From Papillibacter cinnamivorans DSM 12816 (lineage in GTDB: Bacteria; Bacillota; Clostridia; Oscillospirales; Oscillospiraceae): a stretch of DNA of 64,000 nucleotides. Every line of letters begins with the position of its first letter. Position 1 is the first letter of the stretch. The translations under genes and the position numbers were made by a program. The notes under the pieces are model-generated. The model was not told the DNA's origin, made no database searches, and worked only from the letters and a program-made list of their open reading frames with translations. Shown piece by piece: positions 24,199-32,370 of the stretch. The stretch lies in the NCBI RefSeq assembly GCF_900176335.1, contig NZ_FWXW01000004.1:62001-126000 (forward strand), given 5' to 3'.

Positions 24199-25602
24199 CT
24201 ATAGAACCCGCTCTATTTTTTTATCTTCTGGGCATGAGGCTCCCATAATAAGATCGACGTTGTTTTTTATGATTACAGATTGTTTCATAATGCTCTTCAT
24301 AGACCTATAGTCTGCTGATAGCGATTTTTTCGCACTCGAGCACTTCCGGTATTCTAATTGAAGATTTTTCATGGCAGGTATTTGCTTTGCTGAGAGCAAA
24401 CTGAATGCTTGTTTCGCAGATTGATGAAGCAAAATATCCTCTGTGTTTGCTTCATAAAACCTTCCTGAAAATCCGGACTCTCGATATGCTGTATATATCT
24501 CCTTCGTTTTCGCATAGTTAATGATATGCTTCTTCAACTCAGTAATCTCCGCCATTCGTTTTTCAAGATCCTTGATCTGCTGTGACAGCTCGTGATAACG
24601 ATCCGTCGCAGCTTTTGTTTTTTCAACGAGTTTTTCATAGTCGGTGATGTTATTCTCCGTCAGAAAATTGATGGTCTGAGCCATCTGTTTCAGATTGAAA
24701 ACTTTTGCCCAGCGCTCGTAGCCAGGACCTTTACCAGCTTGAAGTCTGGCCTGGATATCCACCAGAAGATTAATCTTGTCTGGATTTTTTCGATAAGGTC
24801 TTTTGACTTTTGGAGTGTGGACGGTCTTTCCGAGTATCGCTGATCTCAACTCTTCCTCAGAATATCCTTCTCCGAGGGATCGCAATCTTGTGAATTTCTG
24901 CTGACCAATAGCTTTAAAAGCGAGATGCTGCCCCTGTTTCACTTCATAACCATTCACCACCATCAGCTTCAGGAAGGTGTCAAAATCAGCTGGCTTTTGA
25001 ACCATGACAGCATCGATGGTTTGTCTCAGCTTCTCCTGCCAGGATAGTGGTTTCTTATCGCCCAGCCACTTGCCGTAATGGGATGGTCCTTGCTTTGGCG
25101 CTTCAATGATAGAGAGCCCGTTCTCAAGGCAGAGTTTGTCGCTGATTTTCCGGATCACTTCACTGGAGCCAAGGAAATTTCTGAATTTTTGCGTATGGTC
25201 GATGGATGTAGAATTGAAAATGATGTGATTGTGGATATGGGCATGATCGGTATGTGTGGCGACAATAAATTGATACTTGCCTTTGGTAAAGCTCATGGCC
25301 AGCTCATAGCCGATCTCCTGTGCCCTCTCTGGGGTGATCTCACCTGGCTTGAAGGACTGCCGGATCTGATAGAGCACGATGTCGCTCTTCTTCTCTTCAC
25401 TGCGTCCAATGTAGGTCTCATATTCTTTTTTGCAAAGCAGCATCTCTCCAGCAGCGGTTTCCGGTTCACAGCCATAGGCTTTGACGAGCTGTCCGCTGTT
25501 GGTTTTTTCTGGATTGATGGCATAGGAAAGGCGCTCATGCACCGTATGGGCCACGGTCTGACCTTTGATAACGTGCATGGGGATTAATCTCGTGGTTGCC
25601 AC
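24199..25602 (-). CDS. MobP-type conjugative relaxase
   Basis: The 467-residue relaxase is expected to nick oriT and carry the strand into the recipient. The histidine triad is in THTDHAHIHNHIIFNS (about residues 116-131), with the N-terminal tyrosine region around LSYAINPEKT. The C-terminal half is charged and helical. The GTG at 25602 is chosen because AGGAGG lies 8 bases upstream; a GTG nine bases earlier overlaps that site. Together with the MobC-like protein at 26052 it forms the relaxosome. Confidence 0.88.
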   Translation of the reverse strand: MATTRLIPMHVIKGQTVAHTVHERLSYAINPEKTNSGQLVKAYGCEPETAAGEMLLCKKEYETYIGRSEEKKSDIVLYQIRQSFKPGEITPERAQEIGYELAMSFTKGKYQFIVATHTDHAHIHNHIIFNSTSIDHTQKFRNFLGSSEVIRKISDKLCLENGLSIIEAPKQGPSHYGKWLGDKKPLSWQEKLRQTIDAVMVQKPADFDTFLKLMVVNGYEVKQGQHLAFKAIGQQKFTRLRSLGEGYSEEELRSAILGKTVHTPKVKRPYRKNPDKINLLVDIQARLQAGKGPGYERWAKVFNLKQMAQTINFLTENNITDYEKLVEKTKAATDRYHELSQQIKDLEKRMAEITELKKHIINYAKTKEIYTAYRESGFSGRFYEANTEDILLHQSAKQAFSLLSAKQIPAMKNLQLEYRKCSSAKKSLSADYRSMKSIMKQSVIIKNNVDLIMGASCPEDKKIERVL

Positions 25603-25623
25603 AGCGGACACCTCCTTCCAAAA

Positions 25624-25656
25624 GAAAAAGGCGCAGCAGATTGCTCCACCGCGCCC
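25624..25656 (-). terminator. Hairpin between the small membrane gene and the relaxase
   Basis: On the minus strand GGCGC and GCGCC close a stem with an inner AGCA/TGCT pairing, followed by TTTTTCTTTT. It may attenuate transcription into the relaxase. Confidence 0.6.
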
Positions 25657-25680
25657 TTCACAGGATTATACTTTATCTTC

Positions 25681-25965
25681 TTAAATAGCTTTCAGGGAAT
25701 CATTAAATACGCCAAGCAGTTCTACCAGGAATGCTGCGATCAGCGGCAGTCCGAAGGGACTGATCAACCAGGCGAGGCCCATCAATCTCAGACCTTCCGG
25801 GAAATCCTGCAGCAGGACCATGGTTCCCAGCGCAATGCCGAAACAGACGAATGCCACGATCCCCAGCACCATGGTGGACAGCTGACACAGCAAACGGCAG
25901 GCTGCAACAAGGATCGTCAAAGCCAGTGTTAACGGGAATAAGAACAGCTTGATGAGAAATCTCAT
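25681..25965 (-). CDS. Small membrane protein, CD1845-like
   Basis: The 94-residue protein begins MRFLIKLFLFPLTLALTILV and has about three hydrophobic segments. GGAGGTG lies 7 bases before the chosen ATG; the five extra codons upstream are the ribosome site itself. Position beside the relaxase matches the CD1845-family protein of Tn1549/CTn elements. No function is established. Confidence 0.7.
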   Translation of the reverse strand: MRFLIKLFLFPLTLALTILVAACRLLCQLSTMVLGIVAFVCFGIALGTMVLLQDFPEGLRLMGLAWLISPFGLPLIAAFLVELLGVFNDSLKAI

Positions 25966-26051
25966 GCTGCACACCTCCATTCAACCAAATTATCTTCTAC
26001 TCTGATCGTAGCAAGGAATCCAAATGTCGTCCATGTTGTCGATAAAAAATT

Positions 26052-26390
26052 TTAGTCTATGGTGGAAAGGCGGGTCATGATCTGATCCGCCTTTTCCCAT
26101 ACACTCTTTAGGCTGCTCTGGATATCCTCAATATCAGCCTCATAGATGCGTCCGGTCTCATGAGCCCGCTTGGCATATTGATTCAGGTTGTTGCTGCTTC
26201 TTCGAAGGAGCGATACCAGTTCAGAAATATCGGAGAGGTCCAGCCGGACCACATAGCCGTCAATAGCCATCTTTCTGATGTAGGCCCCCATGTTTTTTGT
26301 CCCCAGCTGGCGCATCTTTTCTTCGATCAGCGCTTTTTCACGCTCGCTGACCATGATAATAATGGGGATCTGACGCTTCCTGTTTGCCAA
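26052..26390 (-). CDS. MobC-like relaxosome accessory protein
   Basis: The 112-residue protein has a ribbon-helix-helix-like N-terminus (KRQIPIIIMVSEREKALIEE) and the MobC pattern GAYIRKMAIDGYV, then LVSLLRRSSNNLNQYAKRAH. The start is a TTG with GGAGGTGATGA just upstream. MobC proteins bind near oriT and help the relaxase open the strands. oriT should be close, but I cannot identify a nic site with confidence. Confidence 0.85.
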   Translation of the reverse strand: MANRKRQIPIIIMVSEREKALIEEKMRQLGTKNMGAYIRKMAIDGYVVRLDLSDISELVSLLRRSSNNLNQYAKRAHETGRIYEADIEDIQSSLKSVWEKADQIMTRLSTID

Positions 26391-26439
26391 ATCATCACCT
26401 CCTCAAGTGCTCACCACCCTTCTGCAACAGATGCTCCGC

Positions 26440-26664
26440 TTAGTCGACTTCTTCCTTATAGTCGGGAACCAGGATTAACTCTCCATATTCCTGATCACTC
26501 ATGGCCGTCAGCTTCTTCAAAGCACTTTGGATAAGCTCGGCAAGCTCTGCTTCTTCAGGAGCAAGCTCCAGGGCGATTTTTTCAAGTCCTGCCATCAGTC
26601 CGGACCTGGTGCCGGTATCGTAAATACACATGAGGTTAAGCTCTTCAATACTGAATCTATCCAT
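26440..26664 (-). CDS. TTRAP-type transposon-transfer assisting protein
   Basis: The 74-residue protein begins MDRFSIEELNLMCIYDTGTR and continues with an acidic helix, ALKKLTAMSDQEYGELI. This matches the small transfer-assisting family of Tn1549-type ICEs. The second ATG (26664) is used since GGAGAG abuts the first. It starts 3 bases after the end of the large RadC-like gene. Confidence 0.75.
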   Translation of the reverse strand: MDRFSIEELNLMCIYDTGTRSGLMAGLEKIALELAPEEAELAELIQSALKKLTAMSDQEYGELILVPDYKEEVD

Positions 26665-26666
26665 CT

Positions 26667-28904
26667 TCATCTCTCCATTTCAGAAGTTTTGTGAGTCAGC
26701 GTTTTGCTGATCTCTGGTTTCCCGGCAGGCTTTTTCAGCCGCTGCTTTACGGATTCCTTCTGTGGCTTTTTCTCTTCACGATCTTCAACAGTCTCTCTGG
26801 TCTTATCCACATCTTTGGTAGGAACATTATTGATCAGTCCATCAAATTGATTGTCATTCTGCTCCACCGTATCCTCAATGCTCCGCAATGGATTGATGGG
26901 TTTGAGGAACTCCGGAACTTCCTTAAAGCCGATGGCATCCACATAATGGGCCGTATTCTCGCCATTTTGCTTCAGGACGATGACATCGCTCATAGATAAG
27001 CTATGTCCAATGAAGTCCGTGGGCCTGTCCTCATTGAATTTTTCATAGATGCCGTTCAGCGTCTCATTGGTGCTTGCAGCCGCCTCAAAATGACCGGTAT
27101 AGGTCAGATCATAATTCTTATAGTCCACAGTCAGACCGAGCTTATGCAGGTGATGCAGGCTCTCGAATTGATGGTTGCGCAGATTATCGTCGTTTTTCAG
27201 TTGGTAGATGGCGTAGGTGTCATCCGGGCCGGTGAGAAATTCGATCTCCTGCAGCCGCGGAGAAGGATTCTCATCAGTCCCCGTTTTTTCGCTCTGCTGA
27301 CCGATGTCTGCTGCAATGATTCCGCGTTCCTTAGCGATTTCCGCGTAATGGCGGTCGATGTCATCGATGAGCTCGGATGAGGTCTTGCTGATAGTCTCCA
27401 GGGAAGCCTTCAGCTCAGGCAGATCCTTGTCCTTGCTCCAGGCAGCGATGTAACCAAAGCTGTTCTCGTCGGTTGCAATGCCATAATAGGCACATACCGC
27501 AAAGGAGACACTTTCTGCCTCCACTTCTTCAGTTCTCCGATCCTTGGGGTTTTCCGGTGCTTTGTCATTTTCTCCGTGATCCTTTTCCTGGTCAGGCTGC
27601 AGATTATGAAGCTTGGCGTGGACGATCTCATGGATGGCCGCAGAGACCGTCTGGATTTCGCTCATGTCATCCCGAATGGCGATCCTTTGTCTACCCTGGC
27701 TGAAATAGCCGTCGGTGTTGGAGGGCATGGCTTCGAAGGAGATGGGAACCGGGGAGGATCGCTTCAGAGCCTCCATGAAAATATCATATTGCTTGACGTC
27801 ACCGGTCAGTGTGCCTGCCAGCTGGGGAAGAGGCTTCCCGTCCGTCTGGGAGACATCAAAGACTGAGACGACCCGAAACCGGGGGATCTTGATCTCCACT
27901 TCCTCCGTCAGTGTCTTGCCAGTTACATCCCGCAGGGGTTTCTGCGTTACAGGGTCAAGTTTTTCAACTTCCTTTTTTGTTTTGACAGGGGCTGGGGCAA
28001 TGATGCGTATGCCTTTTTCACCCTTCAGTACATTGCGCTGGAACTGATGCTGCCAGCGGTTGTATCCAGCCACCAGTGTGGCATCCGGCTTTTGCATGGC
28101 GATTAGGATCGTGTTGTTCAGGGAATAATGATGGAACCTCGACATGGTACGCAGGTAGTCCTGGTACTTGTCGCCGCTGAAAAAATCACGGATGCCTTGT
28201 TCCAGCTTGTCCGTGATTTCCTTAAGGCCATCCTTGATGTTTTTCCCGGATGTCGCCTGAGCTGAGGATTCCCTGACCGCTTCCTTTTGGCCGTAAGCTG
28301 CGGGTGCTTCCAGCACGCCGTGGGCCTGGAAGGAGTAGTGATCCTGCTGATTGATCCCATTGATGATCAGGTGGTCCAGCACCTGGATGCCCAAAAGATT
28401 GCCCGTTTCCTTCAGTCTTTTCGTCACGGTGAGGTCTTCGGCGCTTGGCGTCAGATCACCGGATGGGTGGTTATGACAAAGGATTACCGCATTAGCCTTA
28501 TTGACGATGGCATTTCGGAAGACTTCCCTGGGGTGGACGATGGAGCTATTGATGGTCCCAAGGGATACGACCTCATGATCGATGACACGGTTCTTGGTAT
28601 TGAGGAAGGCCACAACAAAGGCTTCCTTGTCATGGACCTGATCCATCACCGAGCGAAAAAAGTCCGCTGCCGTATCCGGTGAATTGATGACCGGGTTTTT
28701 CTTGTTAATGCCGCTGCTCATCCGGTAAAGATCCAGAAAGGCCTGATGCTTTTCCCGCTGAGCTGGCGTGCTTAAAAGCTGTGTGGCATTCTCCACCAAA
28801 GCGCCGATGCCTTTTCTCTGGGCGTATTCCAGCGCGTCATTCTCCTTGACGCCGATGATCCTGGCAAAGGCCTGGACATAACGAAGTTCATCCGTGTTAT
28901 TCAT
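26667..28904 (-). CDS. RadC-JAB / ArdC-like / zincin fusion protein
   Basis: The 745-residue protein joins three parts. Residues about 70-200 form a RadC-type JAB domain with HNHPSGDLTPSAED (His144). Residues about 225-340 resemble the ArdC/LtrC N-terminal DNA-binding region (YSLNNTILIAMQKPDATLVAGY). A metallopeptidase stretch AAIHEIVHAKLHN has HEIVH at 425-429. The C-terminal 200 residues contain a YodL-like segment. ArdC relatives protect incoming single-stranded DNA, so an anti-restriction role on entry is plausible. It overlaps the preceding small gene by eight bases. Confidence 0.82.
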   Translation of the reverse strand: MNNTDELRYVQAFARIIGVKENDALEYAQRKGIGALVENATQLLSTPAQREKHQAFLDLYRMSSGINKKNPVINSPDTAADFFRSVMDQVHDKEAFVVAFLNTKNRVIDHEVVSLGTINSSIVHPREVFRNAIVNKANAVILCHNHPSGDLTPSAEDLTVTKRLKETGNLLGIQVLDHLIINGINQQDHYSFQAHGVLEAPAAYGQKEAVRESSAQATSGKNIKDGLKEITDKLEQGIRDFFSGDKYQDYLRTMSRFHHYSLNNTILIAMQKPDATLVAGYNRWQHQFQRNVLKGEKGIRIIAPAPVKTKKEVEKLDPVTQKPLRDVTGKTLTEEVEIKIPRFRVVSVFDVSQTDGKPLPQLAGTLTGDVKQYDIFMEALKRSSPVPISFEAMPSNTDGYFSQGRQRIAIRDDMSEIQTVSAAIHEIVHAKLHNLQPDQEKDHGENDKAPENPKDRRTEEVEAESVSFAVCAYYGIATDENSFGYIAAWSKDKDLPELKASLETISKTSSELIDDIDRHYAEIAKERGIIAADIGQQSEKTGTDENPSPRLQEIEFLTGPDDTYAIYQLKNDDNLRNHQFESLHHLHKLGLTVDYKNYDLTYTGHFEAAASTNETLNGIYEKFNEDRPTDFIGHSLSMSDVIVLKQNGENTAHYVDAIGFKEVPEFLKPINPLRSIEDTVEQNDNQFDGLINNVPTKDVDKTRETVEDREEKKPQKESVKQRLKKPAGKPEISKTLTHKTSEMER

Positions 28905-29076
28905 CGCTTTCCACCTCCAGCTCAGCCATCATCTCAACTAAAAGAAACAAATCTCCCAGTTTGTCAGCATCTTCCGGCGTTGAAACATATTCTTCCGGAT
29001 TCTCCCAGATCTCCAGCAGATTATCCGTGCTCACCTCAATGCCGAGGAGAGCCCTGATCCGTTCTTTGACATTCAT
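28897..29076 (-). CDS. Small acidic ICE protein, 59 residues
   Basis: The frame begins MNVKERIRALLGIEVSTDNL and ends ELEVESDE. AAAGGATGG lies before the ATG, which overlaps the topB stop (ATGA). Its TAA overlaps the ATG of the RadC-like gene, and a GGAGGTGG site lies in its last codons. The tight overlaps on both sides make it a real member of the transfer operon. Function is unknown. Confidence 0.7.
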   Translation of the reverse strand: MNVKERIRALLGIEVSTDNLLEIWENPEEYVSTPEDADKLGDLFLLVEMMAELEVESDE

Positions 29077-31214
29077 GATTTTTCCATCCTTTCCTTGGAT
29101 TTTGTCGATGTTTTGTGCTTATCCTTGGTTTCACCGGGCGAGAATTCCAGCCTGAAATTGACGTACTTGCCGCCGGTATCCTCCATGATGATTCGGGCAT
29201 CATAGGTCTTTTGCGTCTTGGGCGAATACAGGTTTTTCATCAGGATGCTGCCTTCCTGAAGAAGAGCAGCAGCTACCTCGCGAGTCAGGACTTTTTTCTT
29301 GTCCTTGAAGAAACGATTCTCTTTCCACAGAGCGAATGTACAGGTTTTGTTCTGGCAGAAAAAGCGACGTTCCCCTTCCAGCACCTGATCTCCGCAGCGC
29401 GGGCAGAGTCCGATGCTTTCCGGATTTAAGGCCAGCTCGCCGGGGGCTTCAGAGACCGCCCGATAGGTTCTGACCAGATCCTTCAGGTGCTGAGAGATCT
29501 CCGCCATGAAGATCTCAGGTGAGAGCTGACCCTTTTCAATGCGCTTCAGCTTTTCCTCCCATTCCGCCGTCATCTGTGGGGATTTGATCTGCTCCGGCAG
29601 GATCGTGGCCAGAGCAACTCCCATATGGGTGGGCTGCAGGGTCTTGAGCTTTTTATCGCCTCGGCGTTCCACCAGCTCAGTCTTGATCAGTTTTTCCAGG
29701 ATGCCTGCCCGTGTGGCCGGAGTCCCCAGACCTTTTCGCTCAGCATCCTCTGGGAGATCCTCCAGGCCAGCATTTTCCATGGCAGAAAGCAGCGTATCCT
29801 CGGTAAATGGCTTGGGTGGAGTGGTTTTACCCTCATCCAGCCGAACTGAGACCGAATCAAAACGCTGGTCTTTTTCCAATCTGGGCAGTGGAACTTCCGT
29901 CTTCTTCTCCGATTTTCGAGTCGCAAGTGTGCTGCGATAATCCTCCTCCACAGACTTCCAGCCGGACTGCAGGATCGTCTTTCCCTTGGCAGTGTAACGT
30001 TGGCCGGAGCAGTCCAGTGCGACCGTCGTTTCCAAATACCGATGAACTTCTCCGGCGGCTGTGATGAGGCGTATGGCCAGTAGCTTTAAGAGCTCCTGCT
30101 CGCCCTTGGGCAGACTCTCCAGGATATTTTCCTTCAGAGCATGGGTCGGGATGATGGCATGGTGGTCACTGACCTTGGAATCATCCAGCAGCTGCTTAAG
30201 ATCCGTCGAATATCCCTTCGCCACATTCTCTGGCAAAAGGAAAAGTGCTGACTGAATGACGTCTGCAGTGGACTTCGCCATGTCAGCCGTCAGGTAGCGG
30301 CTGTCGGTTCGGGGATAGGTGATGAGCTTTTTTTCATATAGGCTTTGGGCATAATCCAGCGTTTGCTGGGCTGTGTAGCCAAGAAGCCGGTTGGCTTCCC
30401 GCTGCAGGGTGGTCAGGTCATAAAGCTTCGGCGGTTTTTCCGCCTTCTCCTGGGTCCTTACTTCAGTGACTGCGGCGGATTTTCCCTGGCACTCTATCAG
30501 GAGCTTTTCAGCCTCGGCCTTGATCTTCAGCTTTTCACTGGCTGCTTCAAAGCCGGGGAGTTTCAGTACAACGGTGTAGAAAGGCTCGGACCTGAAATCC
30601 TGAATCGCGGACCAGCGATCCACGATCATGGACAGCGTAGGAGACATAACGCGACCGACGTTGAGGGTCTGACGATACAAAACGGAAAATAGTCTCGTTG
30701 CGTTGATTCCAATCAGCCAATCCGCCTGTGCCCGACAGAGGGCAGATTGATAGAGCAGATCATATTCCTGGCTGGGCCTTAGTTTCCTGAAGCCTTCGCT
30801 GATGGCCTGGTCCTCCATGGAACTGATCCATAGGCGCCTCACCGGTTTCTGACATCCCGCCTGGCGATAGACCAGACGGAAGATCAGTTCCCCTTCGCGT
30901 CCGGCATCCGTGGCGCAGACAATCTCCGTCACTCGAGTTTCACCCATCAGGCTTTTCAGGATCTTGAATTGCTTTTGTTTGTCCTTTGGCACCTGGTATT
31001 TCCATGGCTCCGGAAGGATCGGCAGATCCTCGAAGCGCCATTTGCCATAACGCTCGTCGTAGACATCTGCCGGAGAGAGCTCCACAAGATGTCCGACACA
31101 CCAGGAAACCAGGACATCCGTTCCTTCCAGATAGCCGTCCTTTCGGCTGTTTGCCCCCAGCACTGTTGCAATGGACTGGGCTACACTTGGTTTTTCTGCG
31201 ACCACTAGTCTCAT
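29073..31214 (-). CDS. topB: DNA topoisomerase III
   Basis: The 713-residue type IA topoisomerase has the N-terminal Toprim domain MRLVVAEKPSVAQSIATVLG with CATDAGREGELIFR. The active-site Tyr is in LITYPRTDSRYL (about residue 300). The C-terminal domain holds a zinc ribbon (CPRCGDQ ... C..C). TopB genes are constant members of Tn1549/CTn-type transfer regions, where the enzyme presumably unlinks DNA during replication or transfer. It overlaps the gene upstream by four bases. Confidence 0.95.
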   Translation of the reverse strand: MRLVVAEKPSVAQSIATVLGANSRKDGYLEGTDVLVSWCVGHLVELSPADVYDERYGKWRFEDLPILPEPWKYQVPKDKQKQFKILKSLMGETRVTEIVCATDAGREGELIFRLVYRQAGCQKPVRRLWISSMEDQAISEGFRKLRPSQEYDLLYQSALCRAQADWLIGINATRLFSVLYRQTLNVGRVMSPTLSMIVDRWSAIQDFRSEPFYTVVLKLPGFEAASEKLKIKAEAEKLLIECQGKSAAVTEVRTQEKAEKPPKLYDLTTLQREANRLLGYTAQQTLDYAQSLYEKKLITYPRTDSRYLTADMAKSTADVIQSALFLLPENVAKGYSTDLKQLLDDSKVSDHHAIIPTHALKENILESLPKGEQELLKLLAIRLITAAGEVHRYLETTVALDCSGQRYTAKGKTILQSGWKSVEEDYRSTLATRKSEKKTEVPLPRLEKDQRFDSVSVRLDEGKTTPPKPFTEDTLLSAMENAGLEDLPEDAERKGLGTPATRAGILEKLIKTELVERRGDKKLKTLQPTHMGVALATILPEQIKSPQMTAEWEEKLKRIEKGQLSPEIFMAEISQHLKDLVRTYRAVSEAPGELALNPESIGLCPRCGDQVLEGERRFFCQNKTCTFALWKENRFFKDKKKVLTREVAAALLQEGSILMKNLYSPKTQKTYDARIIMEDTGGKYVNFRLEFSPGETKDKHKTSTKSKERMEKS

Positions 31215-31405
31215 TTGTCCACCTTCTTTTTCTTGTGGGGGAGGATCAGCTCACGGTAGCAGACACCGGTGCAGCAATTGCCTTGAAGATAGCTGCAGCC
31301 ATGGCAGGGATGGGTCTTGGGCAGGACAGGAGAGAGCTTCTCCTGCCGCTGCCTGGGCTTTTGCTTCATCAGCCGTTCAAAGGGACTGTCCGTAAAATGC
31401 GTCAT
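31211..31405 (-). CDS. Small cysteine-rich ICE protein
   Basis: The 64-residue basic protein has a cluster CHGCSYLQGNCCTGVC. The start ATG overlaps the previous stop and the stop overlaps topB, so it is coupled on both sides. The spacing suggests metal binding. No assigned function. Confidence 0.75.
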   Translation of the reverse strand: MTHFTDSPFERLMKQKPRQRQEKLSPVLPKTHPCHGCSYLQGNCCTGVCYRELILPHKKKKVDK

Positions 31406-32130
31406 TCGTCATCACACTCCGATTCGAAAGCTTCCTGGTCCTCTTCAACCATCAGTTTTTCTTCATAGTCGTCATCGTCATCAAAGCTGTATTCATCCAG
31501 ATTGGTGTGTCCCTTGACGCTGGACTTGGGTTTTCTCAGCTTGAAGTACCACAGTCCGCCACCGCCCAGAATGACCAGGAGGACCATGAGGATCGGTACA
31601 GGATTCATGATTTTTGCAGGTACGGGTTCCTCGACCTCCGTTTCTGGCTCCGGTGTAGGTTCGGGTTCCGGCTCGGGAACGGTTGGAACGGCACCTTCAC
31701 CCGGCAGTGGCTCCAGGGTGCCGTCTTCCTCCATCAGGGCTCTGAGGTCTGCTTCATCCACCAGGTTCAGGAAGTAGACGTTATTTTCCTTGCCCGCCCG
31801 GTCGATGATCAGATAGAAGGTGTTGCCCGCCTTGGTTTTAACCGTAATGAACTGCTTGTCCTCGGTCTGTTGACCTTCCAGGTCATCCACAATGGTCAGA
31901 TTTCCTTCCGGAGTCAGGGGCACAGCAGCTTCCGGTTCAGTTTCTTTGACGGGCTCCGAGGGTGCGGGCTCGGCAGTCGGCACCACAGCTTCCTCTATCG
32001 GATCAGAGCTTGCCGTGATCGCCTTGGATTCATCGGTCTTGGCATAGGCCGGGACCGAGAAGACGGAAAGGCAAATCAGCATGACCAGCAGTAGAGTTGA
32101 AGCACGAGGCCATTTCTTACTCATTTTCAT
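31402..32130 (-). CDS. DUF4366-family cell-surface ICE protein
   Basis: The 242-residue protein has a signal peptide (STLLLVMLICLSVFSVPAYA), a beta-rich domain with FYLIIDRAGKENNVYFLNLV, a Pro/Glu-rich spacer, one transmembrane helix (IMNPVPILMVLLVILGGGG, about residues 170-195) and an acidic cytosolic tail. This matches the CD1107/DUF4366 family of mobile elements, thought to sit at the cell surface near the transfer apparatus. The ATG at 32130 follows GGAGGATAACG; the longer upstream frame overlaps two other genes. Confidence 0.82.
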   Translation of the reverse strand: MKMSKKWPRASTLLLVMLICLSVFSVPAYAKTDESKAITASSDPIEEAVVPTAEPAPSEPVKETEPEAAVPLTPEGNLTIVDDLEGQQTEDKQFITVKTKAGNTFYLIIDRAGKENNVYFLNLVDEADLRALMEEDGTLEPLPGEGAVPTVPEPEPEPTPEPETEVEEPVPAKIMNPVPILMVLLVILGGGGLWYFKLRKPKSSVKGHTNLDEYSFDDDDDYEEKLMVEEDQEAFESECDDE

Positions 32131-32368
32131 TGACGTTATCCTCCTGTGTTTTGAAATGATCAGGCGCTCCGCCTGTTTCGCGAAACGCCCTGATGAATGC
32201 GGCCAGCTCTTCCGGAGTTGCTGAGACACTGCGGACCATTTCCACGATCTCGGTCTTCTCCAACTCGTCTTTTTGTGCCTTAAGCTCAATGAGTCTGGCC
32301 TCAAGGCTTTTGATTCGATGGGTGATCTTGTCGATCTCCTCCGTCAGTTTTAGGATCTTTGGATTCAT
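32117..32368 (-). CDS. DUF4315-family coiled-coil protein
   Basis: The 83-residue protein begins MNPKILKLTEEIDKITHRIK, is mainly one coiled coil, and continues ATPEELAAFIRAFRETGGAP. AAGGAGG lies 7 bases before the ATG; the open frame extends far upstream but only inside the hydrolase gene. It overlaps the DUF4366 gene by 14 bases. The pair DUF4315-DUF4366 is characteristic of this ICE family. Confidence 0.85.
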   Translation of the reverse strand: MNPKILKLTEEIDKITHRIKSLEARLIELKAQKDELEKTEIVEMVRSVSATPEELAAFIRAFRETGGAPDHFKTQEDNVNENE

Positions 32369-32370
32369 GG

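Noticed and set aside
26391..26439. oriT beside mobC
   Set aside because: The position is right, but I could not find a convincing inverted repeat and nic site, so no oriT is annotated.
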